From contig JADGDT010000027.1 of assembly GCA_016744755.1 (NCBI GenBank), positions 1-33,535 on the forward strand: a DNA stretch of 33,535 nt. Reading direction: 5' to 3'. The notes below the pieces were generated by a model. It did no database searches, had not been told where the DNA came from, and was given only the letters and a program-made list of their open reading frames with translations. Position numbers and translations under genes: made by a program. Source of the stretch: Ichthyobacteriaceae bacterium. Lineage in GTDB: Bacteria; Bacteroidota; Bacteroidia; Flavobacteriales; JADGDT01. Below are positions 17,361-26,939 of this stretch, piece after piece. The stretch's first letter is position 1, and each line of letters starts with the position of its first letter.

Positions 17361-19775
17361 ATGGAAAATAATAACCGAAATAATTTTGATAACAATTATA
17401 ATATACCACAATTAGAACCTATAGATCTAAAAGATATATTCTTTAAGATTATTAATTATTGGGTACATATATTAGTTACGGTATCAATATTTTTAGTAGT
17501 AGCTTTTGTAATTAATAGATATTCAACTCGTTTGTATAAAACAGAGATGACTATGCTTATAGAAGACGAAAGCTCTGCTAGTGGTCCATCAGCAATAATG
17601 GAGCGTATGGGTTACAGTAACCCACGTCTTAATTTTTTCAATGAAAAATTAATTTTAGAATCATTCTCGCAAATAGAAAGAACAATAAAAAATCTAGATT
17701 TCGATATTAGTTATTATACAAAAGGAAATATAAAATCAAGTGAAGTCTACAAACCCTCGAATTTTAATATTGAGTACGATACCTTACATCCTCAGATTGT
17801 AGGAGCTCTTTTTGATGTTATATTATTGGACAATAAAAAGATTCTAGTAGAATTAGATATTGTTGATGATCAAGAACCAAAGATTTACAATCTGAAAACT
17901 CAGCAAAGGATAGACAGTATTAAATTTGATTTTATATCTAAAGAATACACTGTTGGTGAATGGATAGAAGGAAATTCATATAAGTTTAAAGTTAATATCA
18001 ATAAAACTGAGAATACTGAAGAGTCTGAAAGGATTGATGGTTTTGACTTTGTGTTGAATACAGATGAAGCTGTAGCAAATAGATATTATAGATACATAAA
18101 AGTTTCTCCTAGTGAAGAGGAATCTTCTGGAATGAACCTTAGTACTATTGGTGCAAATGGTTCTAAAGATATTGTTTTGTTAAATGCATTTGCCGATGCA
18201 TATATTCAATATGGTTTAGATCTTAAAAATGCAATATCAGACAATACAATTAAATTTATTGATGAGCAAATTTTTGGTATTCAGGATTCTCTTAATTATG
18301 CTGAAGAATTACGACAAAGGTTTAGATCAGATAATAAAGTTATAGATCTAAGTTCAAAGGGATCAAAGCTTTTTGATAACATGATAGAAATCGAAAATGA
18401 GTTATCAAAAGAAAAATTTAAGCTTGAATACTATAACTCTATAAGAAGATACCTTGATAAAGGCAAAAATCTCTCAAATGTTTCTGTACCTTCAGCAATA
18501 GGAATTGACGATCCCTTGATGAATAAGATGATAATGGAACTTACTACTTTGTACTCACAAAGAATTCAGCTCAAATCAATTGTAAGTGAAAATAATCCTC
18601 AAATTATTTCTGTTAATTCGCAAATCAATCAAACAAAAAATGTATTAAAAGAAAATTTACGTAACATAATTGCAAATACAAAGTTACTTGTAAAGGATTA
18701 CGAATCAAGACTTGAAGAAATAGAGAAGAAGGTTCAGGATTTACCTAAAACAGAAAGATCTTACTTAAAGATAGAGCGTAAATTTAAGTTGAGTGAAGGT
18801 CTTTATACTTTCTTAATGCAAAAAAGAGCTGAAGCTGGTATAGCAAAAGCAGGAAATATTGCTGATAATAAAGTTATAGATTATGCAAAAACAAATAGAG
18901 TTCCTCTTAAACCTAAAACTAGCTTAGCTTACGCTATTGCTATATTATTGGGGTTAGCAATTCCTATAGGTATTATTTTAGTAAAAGATTATTTAAATAA
19001 TAAAATACTAAATAGAAAACAATTAGAAAAACTTGTTTCAATACCAATACTGGGAGTAATCGGACATTCTGATAATAAATCAAATTTGGTTGTTTACGAA
19101 AAACCTAAAACACCTGTGTCCGAATCTTTTAGGGCAATTAGAGCAGACTTACAATTCTTGCTTAAAGATAAAAAATCTGATGAAGCTAAAGTAATATTAT
19201 TGACATCGTCAATAGGAGGAGAAGGGAAAACCTTTACAAGTATTAACTTGTCTACTGTATTGGCTAATGGAGGCAAGAAAGTTGTTCTGCTAGGTGTTGA
19301 TATGCGAAAGCCAAAAATATTCAATGACTTTAATCTTAAGAATGATATTGGTCTCTCTAATTATTTAATAGGTAAAGCTTCTAAAAATCAAATTTTGCAG
19401 CAAACATTTATAGATAATCTTTCTATTATTCCTTCAGGAACAGTTCCTCCAAATCCTTCTGAATTATTATTGGGTAATCAATTTGAAGACTTAATTAATG
19501 ATCTGAGAAAAGAATTTGAATATATAATATTAGATACGCCACCTATAGGATTGGTGGCTGATGCTCTTCAAATAATACATTTAACTGATGTAAACTTATT
19601 TTTGGTAAGACAAAACTATACAGAAGAAGATGTATTAGGTTTTGTAAAAGACAAGTATGAAAATAAAACATTTAAAAATGTAAATATTATTTTCAACGAT
19701 TTCACTACAAGAATGGGATATGGTTATGGAGGGTATTCTTATGGTAATAGAGATGGATATGGTTATTATGAATAA
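17361..19775 (+). CDS. Wzc-like polysaccharide co-polymerase with tyrosine autokinase domain (first of two)
   Basis: Inner-membrane protein of 804 residues combining chain-length regulator (Wzz) and bacterial tyrosine kinase (BY-kinase), which controls polymer assembly and export by cycling between phosphorylated and oligomeric states. It has an N-terminal membrane helix (about 33-52), a periplasmic region with coiled-coil helices (about 270-500, including the conserved GIDDPL), a second membrane helix (about 521-541) and the cytoplasmic kinase domain. Kinase motifs: Walker A IGGEGKT with K623, Walker A' GVDMRKPK with D647, Walker B ILDTPPIG with D725. The tail after about residue 785 carries seven tyrosines within GYGYGGYSYG and GYGYYE and ends the protein. 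It is followed after 59 bp by a paralogue with a different tail. Confidence 0.93.
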   Translation: MENNNRNNFDNNYNIPQLEPIDLKDIFFKIINYWVHILVTVSIFLVVAFVINRYSTRLYKTEMTMLIEDESSASGPSAIMERMGYSNPRLNFFNEKLILESFSQIERTIKNLDFDISYYTKGNIKSSEVYKPSNFNIEYDTLHPQIVGALFDVILLDNKKILVELDIVDDQEPKIYNLKTQQRIDSIKFDFISKEYTVGEWIEGNSYKFKVNINKTENTEESERIDGFDFVLNTDEAVANRYYRYIKVSPSEEESSGMNLSTIGANGSKDIVLLNAFADAYIQYGLDLKNAISDNTIKFIDEQIFGIQDSLNYAEELRQRFRSDNKVIDLSSKGSKLFDNMIEIENELSKEKFKLEYYNSIRRYLDKGKNLSNVSVPSAIGIDDPLMNKMIMELTTLYSQRIQLKSIVSENNPQIISVNSQINQTKNVLKENLRNIIANTKLLVKDYESRLEEIEKKVQDLPKTERSYLKIERKFKLSEGLYTFLMQKRAEAGIAKAGNIADNKVIDYAKTNRVPLKPKTSLAYAIAILLGLAIPIGIILVKDYLNNKILNRKQLEKLVSIPILGVIGHSDNKSNLVVYEKPKTPVSESFRAIRADLQFLLKDKKSDEAKVILLTSSIGGEGKTFTSINLSTVLANGGKKVVLLGVDMRKPKIFNDFNLKNDIGLSNYLIGKASKNQILQQTFIDNLSIIPSGTVPPNPSELLLGNQFEDLINDLRKEFEYIILDTPPIGLVADALQIIHLTDVNLFLVRQNYTEEDVLGFVKDKYENKTFKNVNIIFNDFTTRMGYGYGGYSYGNRDGYGYYE

Positions 19776-19834
19776 TTAGATAATATTAACCTAAAATTAT
19801 AATAAGTATTATTTTACTAAGAAAAACTACCTGA

Positions 19835-22279
19835 ATGTCAAATAAAGAAGAATATTTTATAGAAGAAGTAAGTGATGAGTTTTTTGATATAAAAGGCACC
19901 TTACTTAAAATACTGCATTATTGGCCGTACTTTGTAGTTTCAATAACGATGGCTTTGGCGATAGCTTTTGCAAAGAATTATGTTACCACGCCTAAGTATG
20001 AGATGGAGGCAACAGTTACAATTATAGAAGAAGAAAATCCTTTTTTATCCTCTAATGTATCGTTGATGTTTAACTGGGGAGGAGCATCGGATAAAGTACA
20101 AACTGTTATTACTATTTTGAAATCTAGAATGCACAACGAAAAAGTTGTGAAGAGATTGGGTTTCGAAGTTTCATTACATAAAATAGAAAGATTTAGAGAG
20201 ATTAAATTACACGATAAAGCTCCTTTTCATCCTGTAATTAATCACTCAAAAGAGCAGATAGTTTCGTCACCTTTATTTATAACTATAAAAAATAAAGACG
20301 AATATGTAATACGAATACCAGAGTTAGAATCTTATACGGTATTTAATTTTTTAAATGATAATTCAAGAAGTATTTACGAAGATTATAATGAGCAATTTTT
20401 TACTGGACGTTTTGATGAGTGGTTTGAAACTCCATTCTTTAAGGTTATGCTAACTAAGAATTTTATAGATAGCAACTATCCAAAAGATTCTGAATACAAG
20501 ATGCAAATTCTTAATTACAACACCGTTGTATCGTACATGATGGCAAATGTAAATGTTGATCAGAAAACAAAGGATGCATCTATTCTTCAAGTAAATCTAA
20601 GGGGAGAGAATAAAAGTGAAATTGTAAGCTTTTTGGATGAAACTATAAAGGTTTATCAAGAATACGAATTAGGCGAGAAAAATAGAGTTGCAAAGAATAC
20701 CCTAGAATTTATTGATTTACAATTGATGGGAGTTTCTGATACCTTAAAGAATGCAGAGGCTAAACTTCAAAAGTTTAGAGAAGATAACAAGATGCTGGAT
20801 GTAACCTCCGAAACGGGACAAATATATACAGCAATTGCAGACTTAGAATCACAAAAAGCTTCAATTAATTTAAGATTGCGTTACTATAGTTATCTTAATA
20901 CTTACATAAACAAAAATAAAGAACTGTCTGGAATTACAGCACCCTCAGTTGTTGGAATTGATGATCCTCTATTGTTAGGATTGATTAATCAGATGACAGA
21001 AATAAGTATAGAAAGAACTAAAGCTTCATATACCAATACAGAAATGAACCCTGTAATGGATACGTATAATCAGCAACTTAATACTATAAAGAAGACACTT
21101 TTAGAAAGTGTAAAAAATCAAATTTCTGCAACAAACATATCACTGAAACAAGTTAATGAGAGGTTAGCTAATATTGATAAAAAAGTTAAAACCTTGCCTG
21201 GCAGTGAACAAGAATTATTAAATATAAAGAGGTTTTACGATTTATCTGATCAGCAATACAATTTTTTATTAGAGAAAAGATCTGAAGCAGGTATTGTTAT
21301 GGCTGCAAATATGTCTGATCTGAAAATTATTGACAAAGCTAAAGATATTGGTCAGGGACCTGTTTCTCCTATTCCAATGAGAAGCTATATTATTGCTGTT
21401 GTATTTGGTTTCTTTTTGCCTCTATTAATTATTTTGGTTATTCAATTTTTCAATAATACAATTCAAACACCTGTAGATATTGAAAATAAATATTCTATAC
21501 CATTGTTGGGAGTTATAGGTCATAGTATTTTAGATACAAATTTAGTTGTGGCTACAAAAGGTAAATCAGGAATTGCAGAATCATTTAGGAGTATGCGTTC
21601 TAATTTACAATTCCTATTGCGAAGAAAAAATAAGAAAGATGGTAATAAAACTATATTAGTTACTTCATCTATTGGAGGTGAGGGGAAAACATTTACATCA
21701 ATTAATCTTGCTTCTGTTTTATCGTTAGGAGATAGAAAGACTTTACTTATTGGAGTTGATTTACGCAAGCCTAAAATATTTGGGGATTTTGGGATAAAGA
21801 ATGATATAGGTTTGTCTAATTATTTAATTGGTCAAGTAACATCTCAAGAAATTATTCAATCTACTGAATTTGATTCACTAGATATTATCTCCGCAGGGCC
21901 TATTCCTCCAAATCCTTCAGAACTTTTATTAGAGGGAGCTTTCGATGAATTAATTATAGAGATGAAACAAAATTATGACTTTATAGTTTTAGATACTCCA
22001 CCAGTTGGACTAGTTGCAGATGCTTATCAATTGATGCACCATGCTGATGCTATTTTGTACATGACGAGATATAATTATACAGATAAAAACTTATTACGTA
22101 CAATAGAGGAAAAGTATAAGAATAAAGAAGTTGAGAATATTGCTTTTATACTTAACGACTTCGAATCTAAATCGGGTTATGGCTATGGTTATGGATATGG
22201 TTACGGATATGGATATGGGTATTTCGAAGAAGATAAAGTATCTCTACTTAAAAGAATAAAGAAAGCATTTAAGAGTTAG
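19835..22279 (+). CDS. Wzc-like polysaccharide co-polymerase with tyrosine autokinase domain (second of two)
   Basis: Paralogue of the preceding gene, 814 residues, same architecture: membrane helices at about 32-50 and 516-538, periplasmic coiled-coil region with GIDDPL, and a BY-kinase domain with Walker A IGGEGKT (K618), Walker A' GVDLRKPK (D642) and Walker B VLDTPPVG (D720). The tyrosine cluster is eight consecutive Gly-Tyr pairs (residues 781-796) and, unlike the first copy, it is followed by a charged segment FEEDKVSLLKRIKKAFKS. The N-terminal halves have diverged much more than the kinase halves. The 59-bp gap upstream has no terminator, so all three genes are probably co-transcribed. 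It ends at the shared terminator at 22291. Confidence 0.93.
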   Translation: MSNKEEYFIEEVSDEFFDIKGTLLKILHYWPYFVVSITMALAIAFAKNYVTTPKYEMEATVTIIEEENPFLSSNVSLMFNWGGASDKVQTVITILKSRMHNEKVVKRLGFEVSLHKIERFREIKLHDKAPFHPVINHSKEQIVSSPLFITIKNKDEYVIRIPELESYTVFNFLNDNSRSIYEDYNEQFFTGRFDEWFETPFFKVMLTKNFIDSNYPKDSEYKMQILNYNTVVSYMMANVNVDQKTKDASILQVNLRGENKSEIVSFLDETIKVYQEYELGEKNRVAKNTLEFIDLQLMGVSDTLKNAEAKLQKFREDNKMLDVTSETGQIYTAIADLESQKASINLRLRYYSYLNTYINKNKELSGITAPSVVGIDDPLLLGLINQMTEISIERTKASYTNTEMNPVMDTYNQQLNTIKKTLLESVKNQISATNISLKQVNERLANIDKKVKTLPGSEQELLNIKRFYDLSDQQYNFLLEKRSEAGIVMAANMSDLKIIDKAKDIGQGPVSPIPMRSYIIAVVFGFFLPLLIILVIQFFNNTIQTPVDIENKYSIPLLGVIGHSILDTNLVVATKGKSGIAESFRSMRSNLQFLLRRKNKKDGNKTILVTSSIGGEGKTFTSINLASVLSLGDRKTLLIGVDLRKPKIFGDFGIKNDIGLSNYLIGQVTSQEIIQSTEFDSLDIISAGPIPPNPSELLLEGAFDELIIEMKQNYDFIVLDTPPVGLVADAYQLMHHADAILYMTRYNYTDKNLLRTIEEKYKNKEVENIAFILNDFESKSGYGYGYGYGYGYGYGYFEEDKVSLLKRIKKAFKS

Positions 22280-22290
22280 TATTAATTACT

Positions 22291-22329
22291 AAAACCACCC
22301 ATTAAATTATCTTTTAATGGGTGGTTTTT
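22291..22329 (+). terminator. intrinsic terminator between convergent genes
   Basis: A 16-bp perfect stem (22291-22306 with 22313-22328; AAAACCACCCATTAAA on the left) closes on a 6-base loop and is followed by T. Because the left arm begins with A4, the minus-strand transcript also gets a short U-run, so it can serve both the kinase operon and the converging envelope gene. Confidence 0.88.
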
Positions 22330-22346
22330 ATGTTTTTGAAAATAAT

Positions 22347-25300
22347 TTAGAAGTCTAAGTTTAAGGAAAAGTAGAACATTCTTGGTAGTTTTACACCAGT
22401 ATCTACTCCCCACGCCCAATCAGCTCTCATAAAATATCCAAACACTTGTGTTCTTAATCCAAATCCGTAACCATAAACAAACGGATCTTTTTGCCTGTCT
22501 AGGGTTATTGTAATTGGAGGATTACTAATTACCTCGTTGTTAAGAGAATTCTCTTTAGACCACGGAGTCACACCTGTCCATGCTGTTCCCGTATCAAAGA
22601 ATGGAACAACTTGGAAATGTCTTAATATACTCCAACTTATAGGAGCATCACTAAAATATTGAAATAAAGGGATTCTTAATTCAGAATTAAATAAGGCAAA
22701 ACTTGTACCATGCCTAACATTTTGGGTAAAACCTCTCATGTTTGTCATCAGGGTTTGGAAACCATAATTAATATCTGGAGAAGGTCTTAAACTATAATCA
22801 AATCCTGGGTTGAAACTGTTGTCAACACCTCCCAAATAATATGCTAGACGTTGTGATCCTACCGATGTTCCTACTGCAACTCTATTCGCCCAAATAATAT
22901 TTCTATGTATTCTAGTGTAGTGCCTTAAATCTGTTCCGATATTTATCATCGTTGTTTTACCTCCATCTAAACCTTGGTATAGCTCAACAAATGTTTTTGC
23001 TCTAAATCCTCTGTAAAGGTTTACAGAGTAGTTTATAGAATTGTCATAGGTATGATCAAACCTAAGTGTCGTATAATCTTTGTAGCTTATAGGTGTTTCA
23101 AGAGATGTATCGTCTATAGATAATAATATACCTTTATCTCTTCTGTAAGCAATAGATCCAGAAACTGCTGAAACTGGTGATAAAGGATATGTTAACTTAT
23201 ATTCAAATTTATTGGTGATAACTCTAATTAATGCATACTTGTCTTCTATTACATCAGGTGAAAAAACACTTCGTCTATAAAATAGATATGATTTATTCCA
23301 ACGTTTGTTCCTATCGTCAAACCTTAGTTTGAATTCGCTGTTAGGGCTAAGAGATAAACCTGCTACTGGCTGAAAATTTGTTCTGAATCCTCCAGTTAAT
23401 GAATAATTATTAAATACATCGGCAAGTGTAATTTCAAAAAGAGCATTAAATCCAGAGTTCATAAATACTGGTCCCCCCGTAAATACTTGATAATCGAGGT
23501 TGTCGTTAGATTGATCTAGCTGAGTTGTTAATTCGGTAGCAAAATATATATTTCGGTATAAGCGTTTAAATCTATCAAATTTTTTCCTATCTATAATCTC
23601 CATTTCTGTATAAGTAGAATCGGGGTTACTTTTGAAATTATATGTCTTGCCAAGTTTACCAACTACTCCAAAATATCTATAAATTTGTTCTTCAAAAACA
23701 TAATCATTCAAATCTATAGGGTAGCTGCCAAGTTCAATTTTTACTTTATAAGTATTATCTTCCTCTGTATCCTCTTTAGTTTTTATGCTGTAGTCGTGTA
23801 TTTCTTTTCTACTTTTAATTGTGTCTTCTAACCCATCTATATATTGAACTTTATATCTTCCATCGTGGAAAGAAAGTTGAGCATATGCATCAAGTTCGGG
23901 GGAGTTAACATGGTTAAGAATTGAATTATTTTTATCAGATAATTTAAAATTATCAAAAGTATTACGATAGTGGATTATTGTATCTACATGACTAACGGTA
24001 CTATCCATAACAAAAGCGTAACTATTTTGCACAAGATTTTCGTCAAAAACTAGGTAAGTAGCAGTTTTGCCATCAACAGCTTGGGGCCTAGTTTCATTTA
24101 CATTTTTAGTTTCTGTAGCTCTTTTTAAAGTAGTTGATTTTGTTTTGAAATTATATATGTACAAATCGCTATGTTTCCTACCCAATGCCAACATTTTACT
24201 TTGATAAATTGTGTCGGAATACCTGTTAGAACTAAAGATTATTTCTTTATCGTTATTGAAGAAAACAGGATCTAAATCATCAAAACTATCTCTTGTGAGA
24301 TTTTCGAAAACTTGTGTTTTTAATGAATAGACATATATGTCAGAATAACCATCTCTAACTGCAGAAAACACAACTTTATCGCCATTTTCAGAGAATGAAA
24401 GGCTTATTATTTTATCTATACTACCAAAAGATTTATTCAGGAGTTCGTCGTTGTCAACATCATATAGGTATAGGAATACAGTACCTTTATCCTCCATTAC
24501 AAATGCCAGATTTTTCCCATCGGGATGCCATTGTATTAGTGGATAACTCAAATCTTCATTTTGAGGTATTTTGTAACCTCCTCTAAAAATTCTCTTCTTT
24601 TTCTTCTTGTTGATATCTAGTAAATATACATTGTATTGCCCAATATTATTCGTAGCATAAGCCGCTCTATTTCTATTTTTAGAAAGAGTAATTTGGTATA
24701 TTTTTTCATGATTCCTAGACTTAACAATCTCGTTAGGGAGATCATCTAAGTCTTGGTTTAGGTCTAGTTTATAAATATCAGCGTAATACTTAAGCCAATC
24801 TTTTCTAATTTGTTTGTAGTCAACTCCAATTACAGATTCAAGCCCTTCTTTTATATCGCGATATAGGTAAGATGTATAAACAATATTTGGAATCATACTT
24901 TTCCCATATCTATGAGCTATGTAATCCCAAACAGAATACCCTAGAATTCTGGCATATTCTGGCGAAAACGAATTCAAATCATCTAGGTTTCCAGATGCTA
25001 ATCCATCCCTAATTTGAGATTCTATTTCAGGTGTTTTTTCTGTAGACATATATAATACTAAACCATCGGAGAACCATGATGGTAGCGACATATTCCTATA
25101 GGTTTCTAATCCTTTTTTAAAATTACTACCCGATATCAGGTAGTTTAAAAGCATTTCTGTTATTCCTGCTCGTAACTGAACATCTAAATCTGAATGATTT
25201 CCAGTACCATGTATAAACATTTTATTGCCTTTAAGGCTGGTTATACCTCCAGTATTGTAGCTCTGATCGTTATTATCGTTAAGATTACTTTGTTTAAGAT

Positions 25301-25619
25301 CGGTAAGTGTATTGTAACATATTATCTGAAACCTTTCATCGAAATTTAATTTGAAAAACTTAGATAATTCCTTTAGTTCTTTGTCGACATTTGTAACAAT
25401 ATACTGAGCATTTTTGGAGCCTCTTTGATAATAAAAAACATCGTATTGTGGTAGACGATAATAGTTCCAATCGAAAGTGTTATAAACAACTCTATTTTTA
25501 CCAAAGTCTTGCTGAACACCGTAGTAGAATTGGGAATGTGCAGAAGTAGAAAGCATCATAAACAGCCATAAAAATATTATGGCTAGTAGAGGTGTATTTA
25601 CTTTACTACTGATTTTCAA
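22347..25619 (-). CDS. envelope protein: inactive gluzincin-like domain, TolB-like propeller and Omp85-like barrel
   Basis: Large outer-membrane protein of 1090 residues; role unproven. The start codon is TTG at 25619: the frame upstream stops at a TAG and contains no ATG, and the first in-frame ATGs (residues 21-22) would cut the signal peptide, which runs to AHSQ at about 30. Residues about 60-285 resemble the peptidase MA/gluzincin fold, but the HExxH site is TEMLL (154-158) and the downstream WxSEG is WFSDG (182-186), so metal-dependent catalysis is unlikely. Residues about 300-560 form a TolB-like beta-propeller (WHPDGKNLAFV, SENGDKVVFSAVRDGYSDIYVY, IIFSSNRYSDTIY). Residues about 700-1090 form an outer-membrane barrel of Omp85/surface-antigen type, with FNSELRIPLFQYF and FFDTGTAW and a terminal phenylalanine. 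Related Bacteroidota proteins are often named TolB-like translocation proteins. Confidence 0.8.
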   Translation of the reverse strand: MKISSKVNTPLLAIIFLWLFMMLSTSAHSQFYYGVQQDFGKNRVVYNTFDWNYYRLPQYDVFYYQRGSKNAQYIVTNVDKELKELSKFFKLNFDERFQIICYNTLTDLKQSNLNDNNDQSYNTGGITSLKGNKMFIHGTGNHSDLDVQLRAGITEMLLNYLISGSNFKKGLETYRNMSLPSWFSDGLVLYMSTEKTPEIESQIRDGLASGNLDDLNSFSPEYARILGYSVWDYIAHRYGKSMIPNIVYTSYLYRDIKEGLESVIGVDYKQIRKDWLKYYADIYKLDLNQDLDDLPNEIVKSRNHEKIYQITLSKNRNRAAYATNNIGQYNVYLLDINKKKKKRIFRGGYKIPQNEDLSYPLIQWHPDGKNLAFVMEDKGTVFLYLYDVDNDELLNKSFGSIDKIISLSFSENGDKVVFSAVRDGYSDIYVYSLKTQVFENLTRDSFDDLDPVFFNNDKEIIFSSNRYSDTIYQSKMLALGRKHSDLYIYNFKTKSTTLKRATETKNVNETRPQAVDGKTATYLVFDENLVQNSYAFVMDSTVSHVDTIIHYRNTFDNFKLSDKNNSILNHVNSPELDAYAQLSFHDGRYKVQYIDGLEDTIKSRKEIHDYSIKTKEDTEEDNTYKVKIELGSYPIDLNDYVFEEQIYRYFGVVGKLGKTYNFKSNPDSTYTEMEIIDRKKFDRFKRLYRNIYFATELTTQLDQSNDNLDYQVFTGGPVFMNSGFNALFEITLADVFNNYSLTGGFRTNFQPVAGLSLSPNSEFKLRFDDRNKRWNKSYLFYRRSVFSPDVIEDKYALIRVITNKFEYKLTYPLSPVSAVSGSIAYRRDKGILLSIDDTSLETPISYKDYTTLRFDHTYDNSINYSVNLYRGFRAKTFVELYQGLDGGKTTMINIGTDLRHYTRIHRNIIWANRVAVGTSVGSQRLAYYLGGVDNSFNPGFDYSLRPSPDINYGFQTLMTNMRGFTQNVRHGTSFALFNSELRIPLFQYFSDAPISWSILRHFQVVPFFDTGTAWTGVTPWSKENSLNNEVISNPPITITLDRQKDPFVYGYGFGLRTQVFGYFMRADWAWGVDTGVKLPRMFYFSLNLDF

Positions 25620-25734
25620 TTTGAAAGACTTAAGTTGGATATAGCTTTTGTAATAATTATTGTAAAGCTAATATATGAAAAAGCAATGATTATACTGATT
25701 ATATAAAGCTTGTATTTACAGCTATCTATTTCAA

Positions 25735-25772
25735 TAAAAAAAGCCACTATTCTTAGGTAGAATAGTGGCTTT
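25735..25772 (-). terminator. intrinsic terminator of the thioredoxin/DUF819 operon
   Basis: Perfect 13-bp stem AAAGCCACTATTC (25740-25752) with its complement at 25760-25772 around a 7-base loop. On the minus strand it is followed by a U-run from the A-run at 25735-25740, directly after the stop of the TlpA-like gene. Confidence 0.9.
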
Positions 25773-25793
25773 GATACTAAATATTATCAGTTC

Positions 25794-26882
25794 TTAGTGA
25801 CCGAAAATCTCAGCTAATTTTGTAGCTAACTCTTCGCCTCTAAGGTTCTTAGCAATAATTTTTCCTTCTTTATCAAGTAGGATAGTTGTTGGTATAAAAC
25901 GAACATCATATTCTTTGTTCACTTCTTTAGTATCCAACATTTGAGTATAGTTTATTCCATCAGCAATAATTGCTTGCATCCATTTATCTGTATCAGCAGG
26001 ACGATCAACAGAAATACCAGCGATAGAGAACCCATCTTTACTGTATTTGTTTATCAATGCAACATTATTAGGATTTTCTGCTCTACAAGGCTTACACCAG
26101 TGTGCCCAAAAATCTATAAGTACAACTTTGCCTTTTTGCTCAGAAAGTTTATACTCTGTACTGTCTGTTGTAGTAAGAGTAAAATCTGGAGCTTCAGCAC
26201 CAACAGCTAATTTTGCCATTTTTGCAAGTCTCTCGCTCAATTCTACACCATACTTACTGTCTTTAGACTCTTGAGTTAATGCTTCGTAAATAGGATTTAC
26301 TGTTTCAAACTCAAATTTCTGAATGATAGTATTTAACGCCCATGGAGCTAAAGGAGAGTTGTTGTTTGTTTTTGCAAAATCATAAACAACTTTTTCAGCT
26401 TTTTTGTCGTTAAGTTCAATAGCGTCCTTTAAAGACTCTAATTTTATAGAATCTTTTTGCATTTGAGCCATTTGAGCTTCTTGGTAAAGCTTACCTTTTT
26501 CTTCTTGTACTTTTTTGAAACCTTCAATTAAACTTGAATAAGTATCTTGAGATTCAGAACCTTTTATTACAACTTTATCTAAGCTGTCAAGTGATGCCGT
26601 AAGAGTAATATTGTCGTTTCCAACAAACATAAACATCCCTTTTTGTGGGTTCTCCTGAAGTATAAATAGACGGAAATCAGCACTTTCTAATTTTTCACTA
26701 TATGTAAATTTACCATTCTTTACCTCTACAGTATCGATGTTAGTAGGTTTGTTGTCTTCTATTTTTGCAACAATAAAATTACCATTTTCTAGTCCTTCAA
26801 CTGTTCCGTTTACTTTTAAGTCAGTGTTACTACACGATACCAACGTACCTATAAATGCAATAACCATAGCTATTTTTCTCAT
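25794..26882 (-). CDS. TlpA/ResA-like thioredoxin lipoprotein with DUF4369 domain
   Basis: Periplasmic thiol-disulphide oxidoreductase anchored as a lipoprotein, 362 residues, probably reducing or isomerising disulphides of envelope proteins. Lipobox LVSC gives lipidated C17. Residues about 22-115 are a DUF4369 beta domain (NGTVEGLENGNFIVAKIED...), about 115-220 are helical, and about 226-360 form the AhpC/TSA-type thioredoxin fold (GAEAPDFTLTTTD). The active site is intact: WCKPC with C263 and C266, and the cis-proline is P331 in FIPTTILLD. It is the last gene of a minus-strand operon, 57 bp behind a paralogue without the cysteines, and has its own terminator. Confidence 0.92.
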   Translation of the reverse strand: MRKIAMVIAFIGTLVSCSNTDLKVNGTVEGLENGNFIVAKIEDNKPTNIDTVEVKNGKFTYSEKLESADFRLFILQENPQKGMFMFVGNDNITLTASLDSLDKVVIKGSESQDTYSSLIEGFKKVQEEKGKLYQEAQMAQMQKDSIKLESLKDAIELNDKKAEKVVYDFAKTNNNSPLAPWALNTIIQKFEFETVNPIYEALTQESKDSKYGVELSERLAKMAKLAVGAEAPDFTLTTTDSTEYKLSEQKGKVVLIDFWAHWCKPCRAENPNNVALINKYSKDGFSIAGISVDRPADTDKWMQAIIADGINYTQMLDTKEVNKEYDVRFIPTTILLDKEGKIIAKNLRGEELATKLAEIFGH

Positions 26883-26939
26883 ATTTGAGTTTTATATTGA
26901 TTGTTAATTATTTACTGAGTCGCAAGCTAATAAAAAAAA

